NCBI GenBank assembly: GCA_034770075.1
Contig: CM068385.1
Span: 77,368,272 to 77,432,271 of the forward strand
Source of the DNA: Aralia elata
Taxonomy: Eukaryota; Streptophyta; Magnoliopsida; Apiales; Araliaceae
Length of the DNA stretch: 64,000 nt
Direction: 5' to 3'
Below, one piece after another: positions 9,106 to 19,630 of the stretch. Within the stretch, counting starts at the first letter, position 1; the number at the start of each line of letters is the position of its first letter. The position numbers and the translations under genes are program-made. The notes under the pieces are model-generated. The model was given only the letters and a program-made list of their open reading frames with translations. It searched no databases and was not told where the DNA came from.

Positions 9106-11331
9106 ATGGAATCGGAAATAGATATTACCTTTACAAATATGGATATTGACTTAGAAGAGAATGGAAAACAAAATAATCAAATAATGGAAGAGCCCAAGTT
9201 ACATATGGTGTTTGATAATATTGATGAGGTTTATGAATACTATAGGAAATATGGTGCGCAACAAGGATTTGGAGTGACTAAAAGAAGTAGTAGAAAATTG
9301 GACGGAGTGGTTAAATATTTCACAGTTGTATGTCACAAATATGGAGAACCAAAGAAGAACTCGAAGATTACTCTAAAACCGCATCCGATTATTAAAGCAA
9401 GTTGTAAGGCTAAGATTTGTGCCAAGTTATTGAATGATGGAAAATGGGGTATAACCACTTTGGAGCTTGCACATAATCATGTTGTAAGTCCAAGTAAGTC
9501 TCGTTTTCACCGGTGTAATCGGCATGTGACCCCTTATATAAAGAGAAGACTTGAGTTAAACAATGATGTTAGGATACCAATGAATAAAAATTATAATTCA
9601 CTTAGAATTGAGTATGGAGAAAATGGAATGCCTTGTTTAAAGAAAGAGTGTGAAAATTATATGGAAAAATTTAAAAAGCTAAGGCTTGCTGAGGGTGATG
9701 CTAGTGCACTTCAAAATTATTTCGCTAAAGTTCAAGTAGTGGATTCTAATTTTTTCTATGTGATAGATTCGGATGAAGAAAATCGGATCAAAAATTTATT
9801 TTGGGCGGATTCGAGGTCTAGATCTGCGTATGAGGAATTCGGTGATGTCATCACATTTGACAAAACTTATTTGACTAATAAATATGATATGCCATTTGCT
9901 CCTTTGGTTGGAGTTAACCACCATGGACAATCCATACTACTTGGTTGTGGCTTGATATCGAATGAAGATACTAACACTTTTGTTTGGTTGTTTAATGCAT
10001 GGCTTTCTTCCATGTCTAGAAAAGCTCCACATGCCATTATCACTGATCAAGACCAAGCGATGAAAAATGCGGTTGAGATAGTTTTTCCCAATGCTCGCCA
10101 TCGATGGTGTTTGTGGCACATAATGAAGAAGGTTCCTGAAAAATTAAAAGGGTATGAGCATTATGAATCAATTAAATTTATGTTATATAATGTTGTGTAT
10201 GATTCTTTGAGTGTAGATGATTTTGAATGTGAATGGAAGGCAATGATAGAAAATTATGATCTTGAGAACAGTGAATGGTTGGAAGGATTGTATAATGAAA
10301 GACATCGGTGGGTTTCTTGTTTTGTGAAAGATATTTTTTGGGCGGGAATGTCTACGACACAAAGAAGTGAAAGTATGAATGCTTTTTTTGATGGATTTGT
10401 CAATGCAAAAACTTCCTTGAAAGAATTTGTGGACAAATATGATAATGCGTTAAGGAGTAAAGTGGACAAAGAAATAGCAGCAGACTCTCATTCTTTGACT
10501 TCACGTGTACCTTGTGTTACACATCACGCCATTGAAAAACAATTCCAAGAGGTTTATACCAATTCCAAATTTATAGAGTTTCAAACAGAAGTGGCGCATG
10601 GAGGAATGTACTGCGATACAAGGTTTGTCGAATCTCATGATAAAATATTTCATTACGAAGTGAAACAACTTTGTTACTTTGGGGAAAAAAAAGATCGCCC
10701 GAAAATTGTGAAATTCAAAGTTTGCTTCATTAAAGGGGAAAATGAATTTGAATTTGATGTGAAGTGTAACTGTAAATTATTCGAATTTCAAGGAATTTTA
10801 TGTAAGCATATAGTTAAGGTACTTCATTTTGAAAGGTTTATATTTACCGTTCCAACGAAATACATTTTGAGGAGGTGGAGAAAGGATGTAAAGCGACGTC
10901 ATACTAAAGCTAAAGTCACTTATAATGTTTGGAAAGATACGGAACCGGGACAGAGATATGCCAAGGTGTGCAATACTTTTTTCGACCTTGCGGATATTGC
11001 ATATGACACTCAAAAAAGCTGTGACCAACTTGTAGATCGGCTTATTGAACTAAAGGTGGAATGGAATATGGAGGATGGAATTTGTGAAAAAAATAAACCT
11101 ACTCAAAAGTTAAATGCGGGTGAATCTGAAAACAACGATCCAAATGAAAGCCATAAATTACTTTCACCAAAAAAGAACCGATGCAAGGGGCGTCCTCCTA
11201 GTAAAAGGAAGGTTGGTAAGATGGAAGAAGTTTCAAAGAAATTCAAACTGAAGGAACAAAAAAAAGGTTTTTCTAAGTATGAGTCGAGAAACACAAAGAA
11301 TATGAAGAATGTATGATTTTTCTTATTTTGT

Positions 11332-11362
<31 letters not shown>

Positions 11363-11723
11363 TCAATCTATATATTGTAACTTTTTTTTTGCGATTAATA
11401 TTGGCGTATAAAATGAACTTGTATGCTTCTTTTATTTTAGGCCTTTGAGCTTGATACCACTATTAATCAACCACCTACTTTTCAAGAGACGCAAGAGAGT
11501 TATCATGGAAATATTAACTTGAATGTGAGTAATGATTTTAAGTTTTAAATTTTACCTTTCATAGATCATAAATTTTATATGTATGAACTGAATTAACATC
11601 GACAGTTCTTCTCGGAACTTGTAGGAATCTATATGGGGAGATGAACTTCTGAATCTTGGTGCGATGTGGAATTTTGGGTCTATAGGTGAAGGCACTTCCA
11701 ATGTTGGCTACAGAGATTTTTGA
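9106..11723 (+). CDS. FAR1-related MULE transposase, three exons
   Basis: Exon 1 (9106-11310) encodes an N-terminal FAR1 DNA-binding domain (KYGAQQGFGVTKRSSRK, then VCHKYGE, with C-H residues of the WRKY-GCM1-like zinc fold). A MULE transposase domain follows (ADSRSRSAYEEFGDVITFDK, where DKTY holds the first acidic residue; IITDQDQAM the second; RHRWCLWHIMKK). Then comes a SWIM zinc finger (CNCKLFEFQGILCKHIVKVL) and a lysine-rich basic C-terminus. Exon 2 (11441-11524) and exon 3 (11625-11723) add 28 and 32 residues with GT-AG introns in phase 0, ending GTSNVGYRDF-stop. The longest ORF opens at 9025, but that ATG lies in the inverted repeat, so 9106 (MESEIDI) or 9091 is preferred. No frameshift was seen. 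It may be an active transposase or a domesticated FAR1-like factor. Confidence 0.8.
11333..11361. repeat. (TA)n(CA)n microsatellite in intron 1
   Basis: TATATATATATACACACACA run within the first intron of the transposase gene. Confidence 0.9.
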
Positions 11724-12140
11724 CTTGATTTAATTGTAGCTTTGATATATTAAAGAGATTTAAGTGGCTCAGTGGATAATCATTTGTTTTCATTGGCTAA
11801 TGATCATTTGTTTTCATCATGTACTGGCTAATGATCATTTGATATATTCCATATATACCAAAGTATTCTAATTGTGATAATTTGTTTTCATCTTTAGTTT
11901 TTTAAATTTCAATGTTGGTTTGCTCTCAATTGATGAACACAATAATTGGAATTCGTTTCATAAACATTATAGTCACAATTTACATGTTTACAAGGGGCAT
12001 ACCCCAGGTAATTAAAAAAACGATGATACAATAGCTTAATAGCTCAAGCAACTACAAAGCAAACAAATTCGATCAAAGAGGCAAAAAACTACTGTGTTTC
12101 TCTGGCTAATGGTAAATATAATAGTACACCCTGTACTGGC
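11724..12140. other. 3' flank of the transposase gene
   Basis: AT-rich. TTTGTTTTCATC and GGCTAATGATCATTTG are each repeated two or three times between 11760 and 11890; nothing else is recognised. Confidence 0.4.
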
Positions 12141-12244
12141 TAGCTTCTTCAATGTCACCATCATCAGAAGTGCAAACAGTTTCCCAACTTTGAAAGCTTC
12201 TCCAAATGTACCTTCACCAACCTTGGCAATACTTTCTAGGCCAC
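12141..12244 (-). pseudogene. Captured haspin-like kinase exon fragment
   Basis: On the minus strand the stretch reads LESIAKVGEGTFGEAFKVG, and after a one-base frame change ETVCTSDDGDIEEAS. The first part is the glycine-rich loop (GEGTFGEAF) of plant haspin histone H3 kinases, which read LEKIGEGTYGEAFKxG before VCKIVP. Only the loop exon is present. It lies between the transposase gene and the right inverted repeat, the usual place for host sequence carried by a MULE. The kinase subfamily call depends on a short motif and is moderate. Confidence 0.5.
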
Positions 12245-12587
12245 TGTGTTAACAAAGATGCAATAATCATAGGGGAATCACATCAATATAGGAACAGTAG
12301 AAATAAACAATCAAATTAACAAAGATGCAATAATATGGAAGGAGAGGGACACTTTTTTCACCCGAAAAAGATAAAGATTGTCAAATGTTAATTTTATTAA
12401 AGCTCATTCACTGTAAGGACCTAGCAAAAGTTATATTAGAATAACACAAGCTTCTAGCTAAGTCCATACTAAAGACAACTACATCACAGGGGAATCACAT
12501 CAATATAGGAACAGTAGAAAGATAAAGTAAGATGTAATAAAAGGATTAGAAGAAATAAAGCACATAAAAGAGTTCAAACAACATGAA

Positions 12588-12807
12588 CCTTGAAACAAGC
12601 AGCAAAAAGCATCCACAACAGTAAACAATCTAACCCAAAAAAATTAAAAAAATTTGTTAGTTTTGGACAACATGATCATTGATTACTGAAAAAAAAATCA
12701 ACATGTAATTCTTTCTTTTTTATTTTCCTTCTTATTGTAAACTTTTTGCAAGACACACAAAGACAAAAAACCCAAATGAAGACTATGAAGAACCCAATTA
12801 AACCTAA
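12588..12807 (-). repeat. Right inverted repeat arm of the FAR1-type MULE
   Basis: Reverse-complement match to 8831-9052 (see that entry), with small indels in the A/T runs. Confidence 0.8.
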
Positions 12808-13300
12808 ATTAGACAACTTGGATGACACAACACACAAAGAGAAAATCAATAATTAAAGAGTACCATAAAAATTAGACAAGAAACCCAAATTCAATTGGAA
12901 GGATACACAACGTAGAGATGACTAATATAATCGAAAAACCCTCTTCTTATTTTGGGTAATAAAGTGAAGATTATGAAGAACCCAATTAAACCTAAATTAG
13001 ACAAGAAACACAAAGAAGAAACTCAAATTGACAAGAAATCGTGGAAGAAACCCAATTAAACCCAAATGAAACAATCCCGTCAATTGAAAGTAGAAATTAC
13101 TCAAAAATGGGTTTACCTTATTAGAGCTTCATAGATTAATTATTGTGTGGAGCGAGGGAAGAGAATCTGGTATTTGACCGGAGAAGAATTACCGGAGAGG
13201 CTAAGTCGACAGAGGGGAGTGAGTAGGAGAGTTCACTGTAGGAGGAGAGTTCATTGCAGGAGAGAGGGAGAGTTCACTGTTGCGTAAGGAGAAAGAGGCA
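12808..13300 (-). other. Outer part of the MULE right arm or captured 5' region
   Basis: The motif GAAGAACCCAATTAAACCTA recurs at about 12788 and 12975 and partly at 13046. Read on the minus strand, 13300-13110 resembles a CT-rich plant 5' leader, with the triple motif GTGAACTCTCC (13222-13282) and a possible donor AATAAG/GTAAAC near 13116. This could be a captured promoter/leader, perhaps of the haspin-like source gene. The true outer end of the element was not found. Confidence 0.35.
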
Positions 13301-14087
13301 TAAAATTTTAAAAAATAATAATACCAAAACGACTTATGTACCTGCGTTCGGTAAAGAATGAGTAGATCAGATGTACATAAAGATTTACTCAAAATTAAAA
13401 GGTCGATTATCGAAGCGAAAAAAATATCAATAATTTAGAATAATAATTTATATTTAAGCCTTTTGAAAATTTCTCATATTTCTCTCTTGTTTTCCTTGGC
13501 GGTAAAAGCGCTAAAATCATAGAAAAAAGTGTTTTAACTTGTCATTTTTTAATTATTTAACTTATCAATTATTTACTTTATTGTTTGACTACTATCTGTA
13601 AATTGTTACAGTCAAAACTAGAAATAAGTGATTGTTGCACTTGTACTTTAAGGAGGTTTGGTGCAAGTCATCTCAGGTGATCACCTTAGATTCCTAGTAA
13701 TATTTGATCATATTACTATTAACAAATTGTGTTACTGATAATCTTGATAATTATACATATTTGGTAAAGTGCAAATATTCACTTGATGTGGATATTTGGA
13801 TGACAAAAAAATATGTGTAATCTTAGATTAGATCACCACATAGTGGTCATCTTAATATCTTTTCTCAAATAAAAATATCCCTCGCTTTTAAATAATTTAG
13901 ATAATAGATGCCCTTAATTTGTCTCCCAATATATAAAAAATTTATACCAAAACAAATACTCGTATATATTACACACTGTCTCTTTCTAATTAATTTCTTT
14001 TACACTCAAAATGCTTAATAAATATCCAAAATTTTGAAAGATTAAATATATTCAACATGACTTAAAATTGGTCTCATTTTAATTTAT
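13301..14087. other. AT-rich intergenic stretch
   Basis: No gene. It includes a 65-bp segment (13477-13541) repeated in inverse orientation at 35282-35348, and an AT-rich stretch (13660-13870) with weak inverted similarity (GTCATCTCAGGTGATCACC near 13675 and GATCACCACATAGTGGTCAT near 13835). Confidence 0.4.
13477..13541 (+). repeat. Dispersed repeat, copy A
   Basis: TTCTCTCTTGTTTTCCTTGG, then GGTAAAAGC and AAGTGTTTTAACTTGTC. It matches the reverse complement of 35282-35348 over about 65 bp. Confidence 0.6.
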
Positions 14088-14315
14088 GTTAGGATTTAGC
14101 TGTGTTAAACTTGATATATTTGTTTGGAAGCATGATTTTTAGCCCGTAAGTGACATATTATTAACATGAGGGTAGTTTTAATGTATTTGTTCTTATTATT
14201 ATTTTCTAGTTTTCTAGAATTTAATTTATCGATAGATTGTTTGATTTAATTAAATAACTGATTTTCTCCTGCGAAGCATGAACTCTTGTTTTGTTGTTTA
14301 TTATTACTATTATTT
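14088..14315 (+). repeat. Direct repeat pair, copy A
   Basis: About 230 bp share, in the same order as copy B, GTTAGGATTT, TTTGGAAGCATGATTT, ACATATTATTAA, TTTAATTAAATAACT and TTTATTATTA blocks. Estimated identity by eye is about 75-80%. No terminal TG/CA or target duplication was identified. Confidence 0.55.
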
Positions 14316-14625
14316 GTGGCACACACGATATGTGTGCAATTAAAATAAACTAGTTACTTGACAAAATTGAATGAAAAAGTTCTGAATTAAAAGTTTTGAA
14401 TTAAAAAGTGAACTGGCGTATTTGAATAAAAATGTGTTCCGGATGAAATAAATTGTTTAATAATTAATACGTATGAAACATTTGAATTATAATTTTTTTC
14501 TCAATTTAACCCTCTAAACCATTTAATTTTGTTCAAGTATTACGCTCTAATTAATGTCATAAGAAGGCAATACCCAATAATATTTAAAAATACAAAAAAA
14601 AACATTTCCTAACTCCAAATTAATA

Positions 14626-14835
14626 CTCTTCCTGCTTTATAAAAAGGAGTTTCTATTTTAAAATTTTAAAGTCAATTCGCGAAATTTTAAAATTTAATTA
14701 CGATAAATTCATTGATGTTTGAAAAAAAAAACAAAATTTTTAATTATTTATTATTTTTAAATAATTTTTAATATTCAAAATTACAATAACTAAATTTTTT
14801 ATTTTAAAATTCATAAACTGATTATAGGATGGGAG
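14626..14835. mobile_element. Degenerate Stowaway-like MITE
   Basis: Left end TACTCTTCCTGCTTTATAAA and right end GGATGGGAGTA form imperfect terminal inverted repeats of the Stowaway (CTCCCTCC) type at TA. The internal region is AT-rich with complementary AAAATTTTAAA and TTTTAAAATT blocks. Confidence 0.45.
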
Positions 14836-14879
14836 TAAAGTAATACAAGACAACATATTAAATAAATAAAAATATGATA

Positions 14880-15136
14880 CTCCCTCCGTCCCAAATTAAT
14901 TGCTCAATTTTGACCATTTTAAGTCAAATTGACTATTTTTAGAACTAATCTTTTTACTATTTTTGCTAAAATATAGGTGAAGAGATTATAACCAAAAGAA
15001 AGTATATACAATTTATTACTAACTCCAATTTTTATAATTTTAGAAATATATTTATATATGCTTAATTATTAATTTTAAAAATAGTCAATTTGAATTAAAA
15101 TGATCAAAACTGAGCAATTAATTTGGGACGGAGTGA
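14880..15136. mobile_element. Stowaway-type MITE
   Basis: Left end CTCCCTCCGTCCCAAATTAA and right end TTAATTTGGGACGGAG, flanked by TA. The inner arms are also complementary (TGCTCAATTTTGACCATTTT against AAAATGATCAAAACTGAGCA). CTCCCTCCGTCCC with a TA target is diagnostic of Tc1/mariner-like Stowaway elements. Confidence 0.9.
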
Positions 15137-15621
15137 TATATTATTACTTCAACGCCGCCAAAACAGATCATTGCACGAGGAGGATAATTCGGTGAATAGG
15201 CTATTAAGTGACCCATCTGACCGGAGAAGTCAGATGGCAGTTACTTATTCGAACAGCACTTTTTTGCTTTCATTCCACTTGTTTGATAACCAACATTTAC
15301 AATTGATTATGCTGACCGAATAAGTTTTGGGCAGTGCATAATAAGGGTTATCAAACATTAGTGGTGAGAGAAATTAGAAAGCGGTGATAGTGGGAGTCGA
15401 GAGAAAAATAGGGATACAAACATTAGGGTTAAAAAATTTAAAAAAAAATGCGAGAAATTATTTATGTATTTGTATTAATTCACATATTATGTCATTATGT
15501 CTATTTGCAATAAATAAAAATGGATTGTGTTTTTATTGCAATATAGAGAATGACTTTTCAAGTAAAACAAGTAAACAACTAAGCATTTGTTCACAAGAGT
15601 TTGCACAAGCATATGTTCATT
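15137..15621. other. Non-coding stretch
   Basis: Short open frames at 15123-15323 and 15384-15653 have no recognisable motif, and the first runs out of the MITE end. AATAAGGGTTATCAAACATT near 15341 resembles a hAT-type terminal motif, but no partner was found. Confidence 0.3.
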
Positions 15622-15850
15622 TTAGGTTAGGATTTTGTGTGTTAAAACTTTAAATGTTTCTTTGGAAGCATGATTTAGACCATTAAGTACATATTATTAA
15701 TGCATGGAGGGTGATTTTAATTTACTTGTTCTTGTTGTTGTTGTTATTATTATTTTTTAATTTTTAGTTCACTCACATATTGTTTGATTTAATTAAATAA
15801 CTCATTTTCTTCTGGGAAGCAGGGAGTCTTGCTTTGTTATTTATTATTAT
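15622..15850 (+). repeat. Direct repeat pair, copy B
   Basis: Partner of 14088-14315; about 1.5 kb separates the two starts. Confidence 0.55.
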
Positions 15851-16123
15851 AAGTTTAATTAATTATTTTGCTTAATTGAAGATATTTTAATTTTTTTTAA
15901 AAAGTATTATAAATTAATATATTTTATTAATTATTATTGAATTAATTAATTGGAATGTATTTGTGTATCTTCTGAAGTATATTTGACATTACCTTTTTTG
16001 GGTGAATCACTTGACATGAATTAGCATACGGACATCCAGGTAAAAAAACATATACTCAAAAAAAATATACTTAGTAATATTGAATTTGTTCTAAAAACTC
16101 ACAATAATCTCAATGATAATCAT

Positions 16124-16610
16124 ATGACCTCTACCAAACATATCATTTGTGTTATGAGCTTCAAAAAAATTGTTTCCATTCCAAAAAGATATATTATGAG
16201 AAGATGGACTATGAATGCTAAGTGTCGACTTGATATTGTTGGTATTTCATCAAGCAATGTTGATGTAACTCCTATGATGGTGTTTTCACTCAAATCAAAA
16301 ATATCCAAAGTGTTACAAGATGCTACTTCATCATTGGCAATTTTTAATGAAGTTGATCATTTGTTCGATGACATGATAGAAAGAATAAAGGAGAAAAAAT
16401 CGCAAGATGTGGTTAGTCAAATGAACTCAACTCAAACATCTAGTCCAGTTGCATGTATCCTTGGTTGACATTTCAGTGTGTAATCCCAGTGGACTAGTGA
16501 GTCATAAAGGTAGACAGAGGGGAACCTCGGGATTTCAATCGGGTAGAGAGGTAGCTGAAGAAGTAAAGGGTAAACAAACCCGGAGAGTGTGGAGAAGCCA
16601 ACCATTATAG
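16124..16610 (+). pseudogene. FAR1-related 3' fragment
   Basis: The stretch opens with HIICVMSFKKIVSIPKRYIM, then RRWTMNAK, matching the region just after the SWIM finger of FAR1 proteins (CKHIL...IPxKYILxRWTKNAK). It runs to 16466 and, after a stop and a possible mini-intron, continues NPSGLVSHKGRQRGTSGF, a typical FAR1 C-terminal basic tail. Asn/Lys-rich coding-like sequence (KNNDNKKGNKEKGKANKG) follows near 16725-16780. No DNA-binding or transposase domain is present upstream. It is a different copy from the gene at 9106, with little similarity at the C-terminus. Confidence 0.65.
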
Positions 16611-17049
16611 GACTACTTATCCAAAACTAGGTACAAACACATATATCAATTTGTTTTTTTTCTTTTTTTTTATTATAAATATTTAATTTTAATTTTATTG
16701 TTGTTTATGAATAGCAAATCAACATAACAAAAACAACGATAATAAGAAAGGTAATAAAGAAAAAGGCAAGGCCAACAAAGGTACTTTCTCCTTATTCTTT
16801 TTTTTTCTATTTAAGTGGGGTTTTTTCCCTACATTTCGACTTGTCAATCTTAATTTTTTTTTCTTACATTTCGACTTGTCAATCTTCATTTTGTTTGCAA
16901 GATAGTCGCAGACATCACAAGCTCAATAAAATGGTCAAGTAAACATAATTTTGAAGCACATGATAGTCGTAGAAAAATTATTTTGTAATGGTGTATCAGA
17001 GTATTAATTTAGAAATGTGATACAAGTAATTATATGTTCTACGATATGA
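16611..17049. other. Flank of the decayed FAR1 gene
   Basis: Holds a possible extra FAR1 C-terminal exon (see 16124-16610) and a short duplication of ACATTTCGACTTGTCAATCT (near 16831 and 16865). Otherwise nothing recognised. Confidence 0.35.
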
Positions 17050-17263
17050 CTCTACGATTTTGGTTATTCTAGCTTTCAGTATAAAAACGTAGAGTGAATC
17101 TTCATATCGTAGAATGACTCAACTCTACGATTTTGGTCGTTCTGAAGTATAGAAACGTAAAGTGAATCCTCAGATCGTAGAATGACTCAACTCTACAATT
17201 TTGGTCGTTCTGACTTTCAGTATAGAAACGTCGAGCGAATCCTCAGCTTGTAGAGTGACTTAA
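17050..17263. repeat. Minisatellite A: 3 copies of a 68-73-bp unit
   Basis: Units start at about 17050, 17123 and 17191, each with CTCTACGATTTTGGTCGTTC, then AGTATAGAAACGT and GTGAATCCTCAGATCGTAGA. The middle unit lacks about 5 bp. Confidence 0.75.
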
Positions 17264-17289
17264 CTCTATGATCACAAACTTTACGATTT

Positions 17290-17410
17290 GTCACTTCACT
17301 ACTCTACGAACTAATAATTTACTCAACGATCTTAGAGTTCTCTACTGGGCACTTCACTATTCTACGAACTGATACTTTATGCAACGATCTTAGAGTTCTC
17401 TATTGAACAA
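17290..17410. repeat. Minisatellite B: 2 copies of a 58-bp unit
   Basis: Two adjacent units of TTCACTACTCTACGAACTRA, then CAACGATCTTAGAGTTCTCT, followed by a partial third. TCTACGA links it to minisatellite A. Confidence 0.7.
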
Positions 17411-17460
17411 TTCATTTCTTTACTCTACGATAGTAGAATAACTTCACTCAATATTTGTGA

Positions 17461-17471
17461 CCTATAAATAC
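17461..17471 (+). promoter_or_regulatory. TATA-box-like element
   Basis: CCTATAAATACTG sits directly after the two minisatellites and about 30 bp before a CT-rich leader-like sequence (17490-17570). It could be a plant core promoter or the U3/R part of an unrecognised LTR. No coding region follows. Confidence 0.35.
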
Positions 17472-17582
17472 TGACATACTTCATTCATTTCTCTTCAATC
17501 TAGCCAAAGCCAAACTCTGCCCACACTTCTCTCTCAATCTCAAATTCTCAGAAAGCTAGATATATATAGTGAACCAGGATAT

Positions 17583-17832
17583 ATCACTGTATTTTCTGTT
17601 TGGTATCTCTCTATCCCTATCTCTTTACTTTGATTCACTAAAATATTTATATTAATATTTTAAACAAAAATCACTTAGGGAAATAAAATTGAATTTTAAA
17701 AAGGCAAAGATTTGTGAAAAAACAAATTAATCTATTCAACCCCCTTTCTAAAATTATTGCATATTAGTATCTAACATGCATAAATTGCAGGATAACAGCC
17801 TGAACTAGAACAAGTTCACCAAAGACGCATGG

Positions 17833-17888
<56 letters not shown>

Positions 17889-18412
17889 GTTAATAAAATC
17901 ATGAGACATTGTAATTATTTCAAAAAGCCAAAAAAATCAATATTAATTCTTCTATTATTACATCAGAAATTTTAGAATTAATAGAAAAAGTAATACATAA
18001 ATCCTTATCAATATTTTATACTGAAAATCCCTCAAATTCGAGCAATATGAATATCAGTAACCCTAAATCTAAACCAAAACTCAAATTAAAATAAACCCAT
18101 AATATTTTCAATGATTAGCTAAGCGGGATAATTAGGCAAGAAGAGAACGATAGAGATGGTTTGCATTTTAGAGAAGAAGAACAATTTAGTTACTGCGAAT
18201 CGATCTGGATTGCAATTGGAGAAGAAGAACTCGTGGCAATTGAAGGAGAAAAGAGAGAAAACCCGAAATAAGGAGGGAATCAGTGGTTCAATTCGAAATT
18301 TGGGGCTTTCTTTACTCCATTTGGGACTGAAATGATGCCATGGGAGGGGGAGAAGAATAAAATTTAGGGTTGTTGGATCGATTTGAGAGAGAAGAGAATG
18401 AGCTACTGCATT

Positions 18413-18443
<31 letters not shown>

Positions 18444-18904
18444 TAACTTGATTGGAGATATTGAATTTATTAACAGACCTAATTAACGACTTCATTAAAA
18501 TAAAAATACTCGGACTACTTTAAAATATAAGCATTTTCGACTTTTTAAAATTAATATGAGGTATTTTCAAAATTTGAAATTAATAGAAATTTATTTGTGT
18601 TTAGTCAATATAGTTATAAATTTTTTGAAGTATCTAAAACTAACTTTATAAGACTTATTATTAATTATCAATTTCTTTTTTTGAAACTTAAATGAGTCGC
18701 AACAATTTTAAATTTAAAAACACTTCTAATTGACTTCAACAGTTTGAAGAACTTATATATTTTGCACTGCAGGGTATACATAGTATAAGTAGGCAGAAAT
18801 ATAATGTGATTATGGTTGCCACATCTAATTAACTGTAACATTCAAAATTGAAATTTTGAAAGATAAAATAATAAAAATATCAAAATCACCATAGATAAAA
18901 TTGG
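17583..18904. other. Non-coding AT-rich stretch with a leader-like segment
   Basis: Contains (TA)n at 17834-17882 and 18419-18442. Between 18125 and 18410 the minus strand is CT-rich with plant leader character, but no exon follows that I can recognise. Confidence 0.35.
17834..17882. repeat. (TA)n microsatellite
   Basis: About 24 TA units. Confidence 0.9.
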
Positions 18905-18907
18905 TGA

Positions 18908-18992
18908 AATAATGAGCTCTTGGCATGATGGTTAAGAGTGGGGTCCAAGACCTCACCACTGTGAATTTAGATTTACTTTATATATATATATG
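18908..18992 (+). repeat. Possible tRNA-derived SINE
   Basis: TGGCATGATGGTTAAGAGTG resembles a tRNA-like A box, followed by a GGTCCAAGACC stretch in place of a B box, a T-rich (TA)n segment and an A run. A TGAAATAA motif occurs on both sides (18904 and 19010). Short and degenerate; it may be chance. Confidence 0.25.
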
Positions 18993-19350
18993 GTGGACGT
19001 TCAAAAAAAAATGAAATAAAATTTAGCAAAAAAAAAAATAGTGAAATAACACAGTTGTAGTTAGTAAAATACTCAAGACTGACGTTTTGAACTTTTGCCA
19101 GTTGTGAAAGACAACTAATTGTGTCGACCAACTTATAAGTAGAATAAATATTGACATAATAGTTGGATTAAGATTCCTAGATTACACCTTTCTTAATGCC
19201 TATATTATTATCTATTTATAATTTAAAAAAATTAATAAAAAGGCTAAATAGTAATCCAAATGTAAAAGTCACATTTTCTTTTATTTTCATGAGAACTAAA
19301 ATATACAAGAATATTTTTTTTTAAGTTTTCTTTTATAAATTCAAACAATC

Positions 19351-19352
<2 letters not shown>
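18993..19352. other. AT-rich stretch
   Basis: No gene or clear repeat recognised before the (TA)n tract. Confidence 0.4.

Positions 19353-19394
<42 letters not shown>
19353..19394. repeat. (TA)n left of foldback element
   Basis: About 21 TA units, immediately left of the foldback element. Confidence 0.9.
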
Positions 19395-19398
<4 letters not shown>

Positions 19399-19587
19399 AA
19401 TCTCTCCAGCAAATTAGGTCGTTAACGAATCAGCTATGACGACGGTTTTTTGGTCTATAGCGACAGTTTGAACCGTCGCCATAGCTATAGTATGACTATA
19501 GCTTATGGAGACGGTTCAAACTGTCGCTATAGACCAAAAAAAGTCGCCATAGCCGATTCGTTAACGAATCGGTTCGCTGGAGAGACT

Positions 19588-19591
<4 letters not shown>
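19395..19591. mobile_element. Foldback MITE inserted in (TA)n
   Basis: About 197 bp made of two roughly 95-bp arms. The left arm runs GAAAAATCTCTCCAGC, CGTTAACGAATC, GCTATGACGACGGTTTTTTG, GTCTATAGCGACAGTTTGAA. The right arm is its near-complete reverse complement, ending CTGGAGAGACTTTTC. (TA)n tracts abut both ends (19353-19394 and 19592-19627). The inner GACGACGGTTTTTTGG motif is shared with 3865-4024. A transcript would form a near-perfect hairpin. Confidence 0.8.

Positions 19592-19627
<36 letters not shown>
19592..19627. repeat. (TA)n right of foldback element; may be a LINE tail
   Basis: About 18 TA units between the foldback element and the 3' end of the LINE. Confidence 0.85.

Positions 19628-19630
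<3 letters not shown>

Noticed and set aside
17050..17410. Spaced repeats as a CRISPR-like array
   Set aside because: The repeats are contiguous minisatellite units with no unique spacers, in plant nuclear DNA.
18125..18410. Minus-strand leader-like stretch as the start of a gene
   Set aside because: No open reading frame or recognisable exon follows on that strand.
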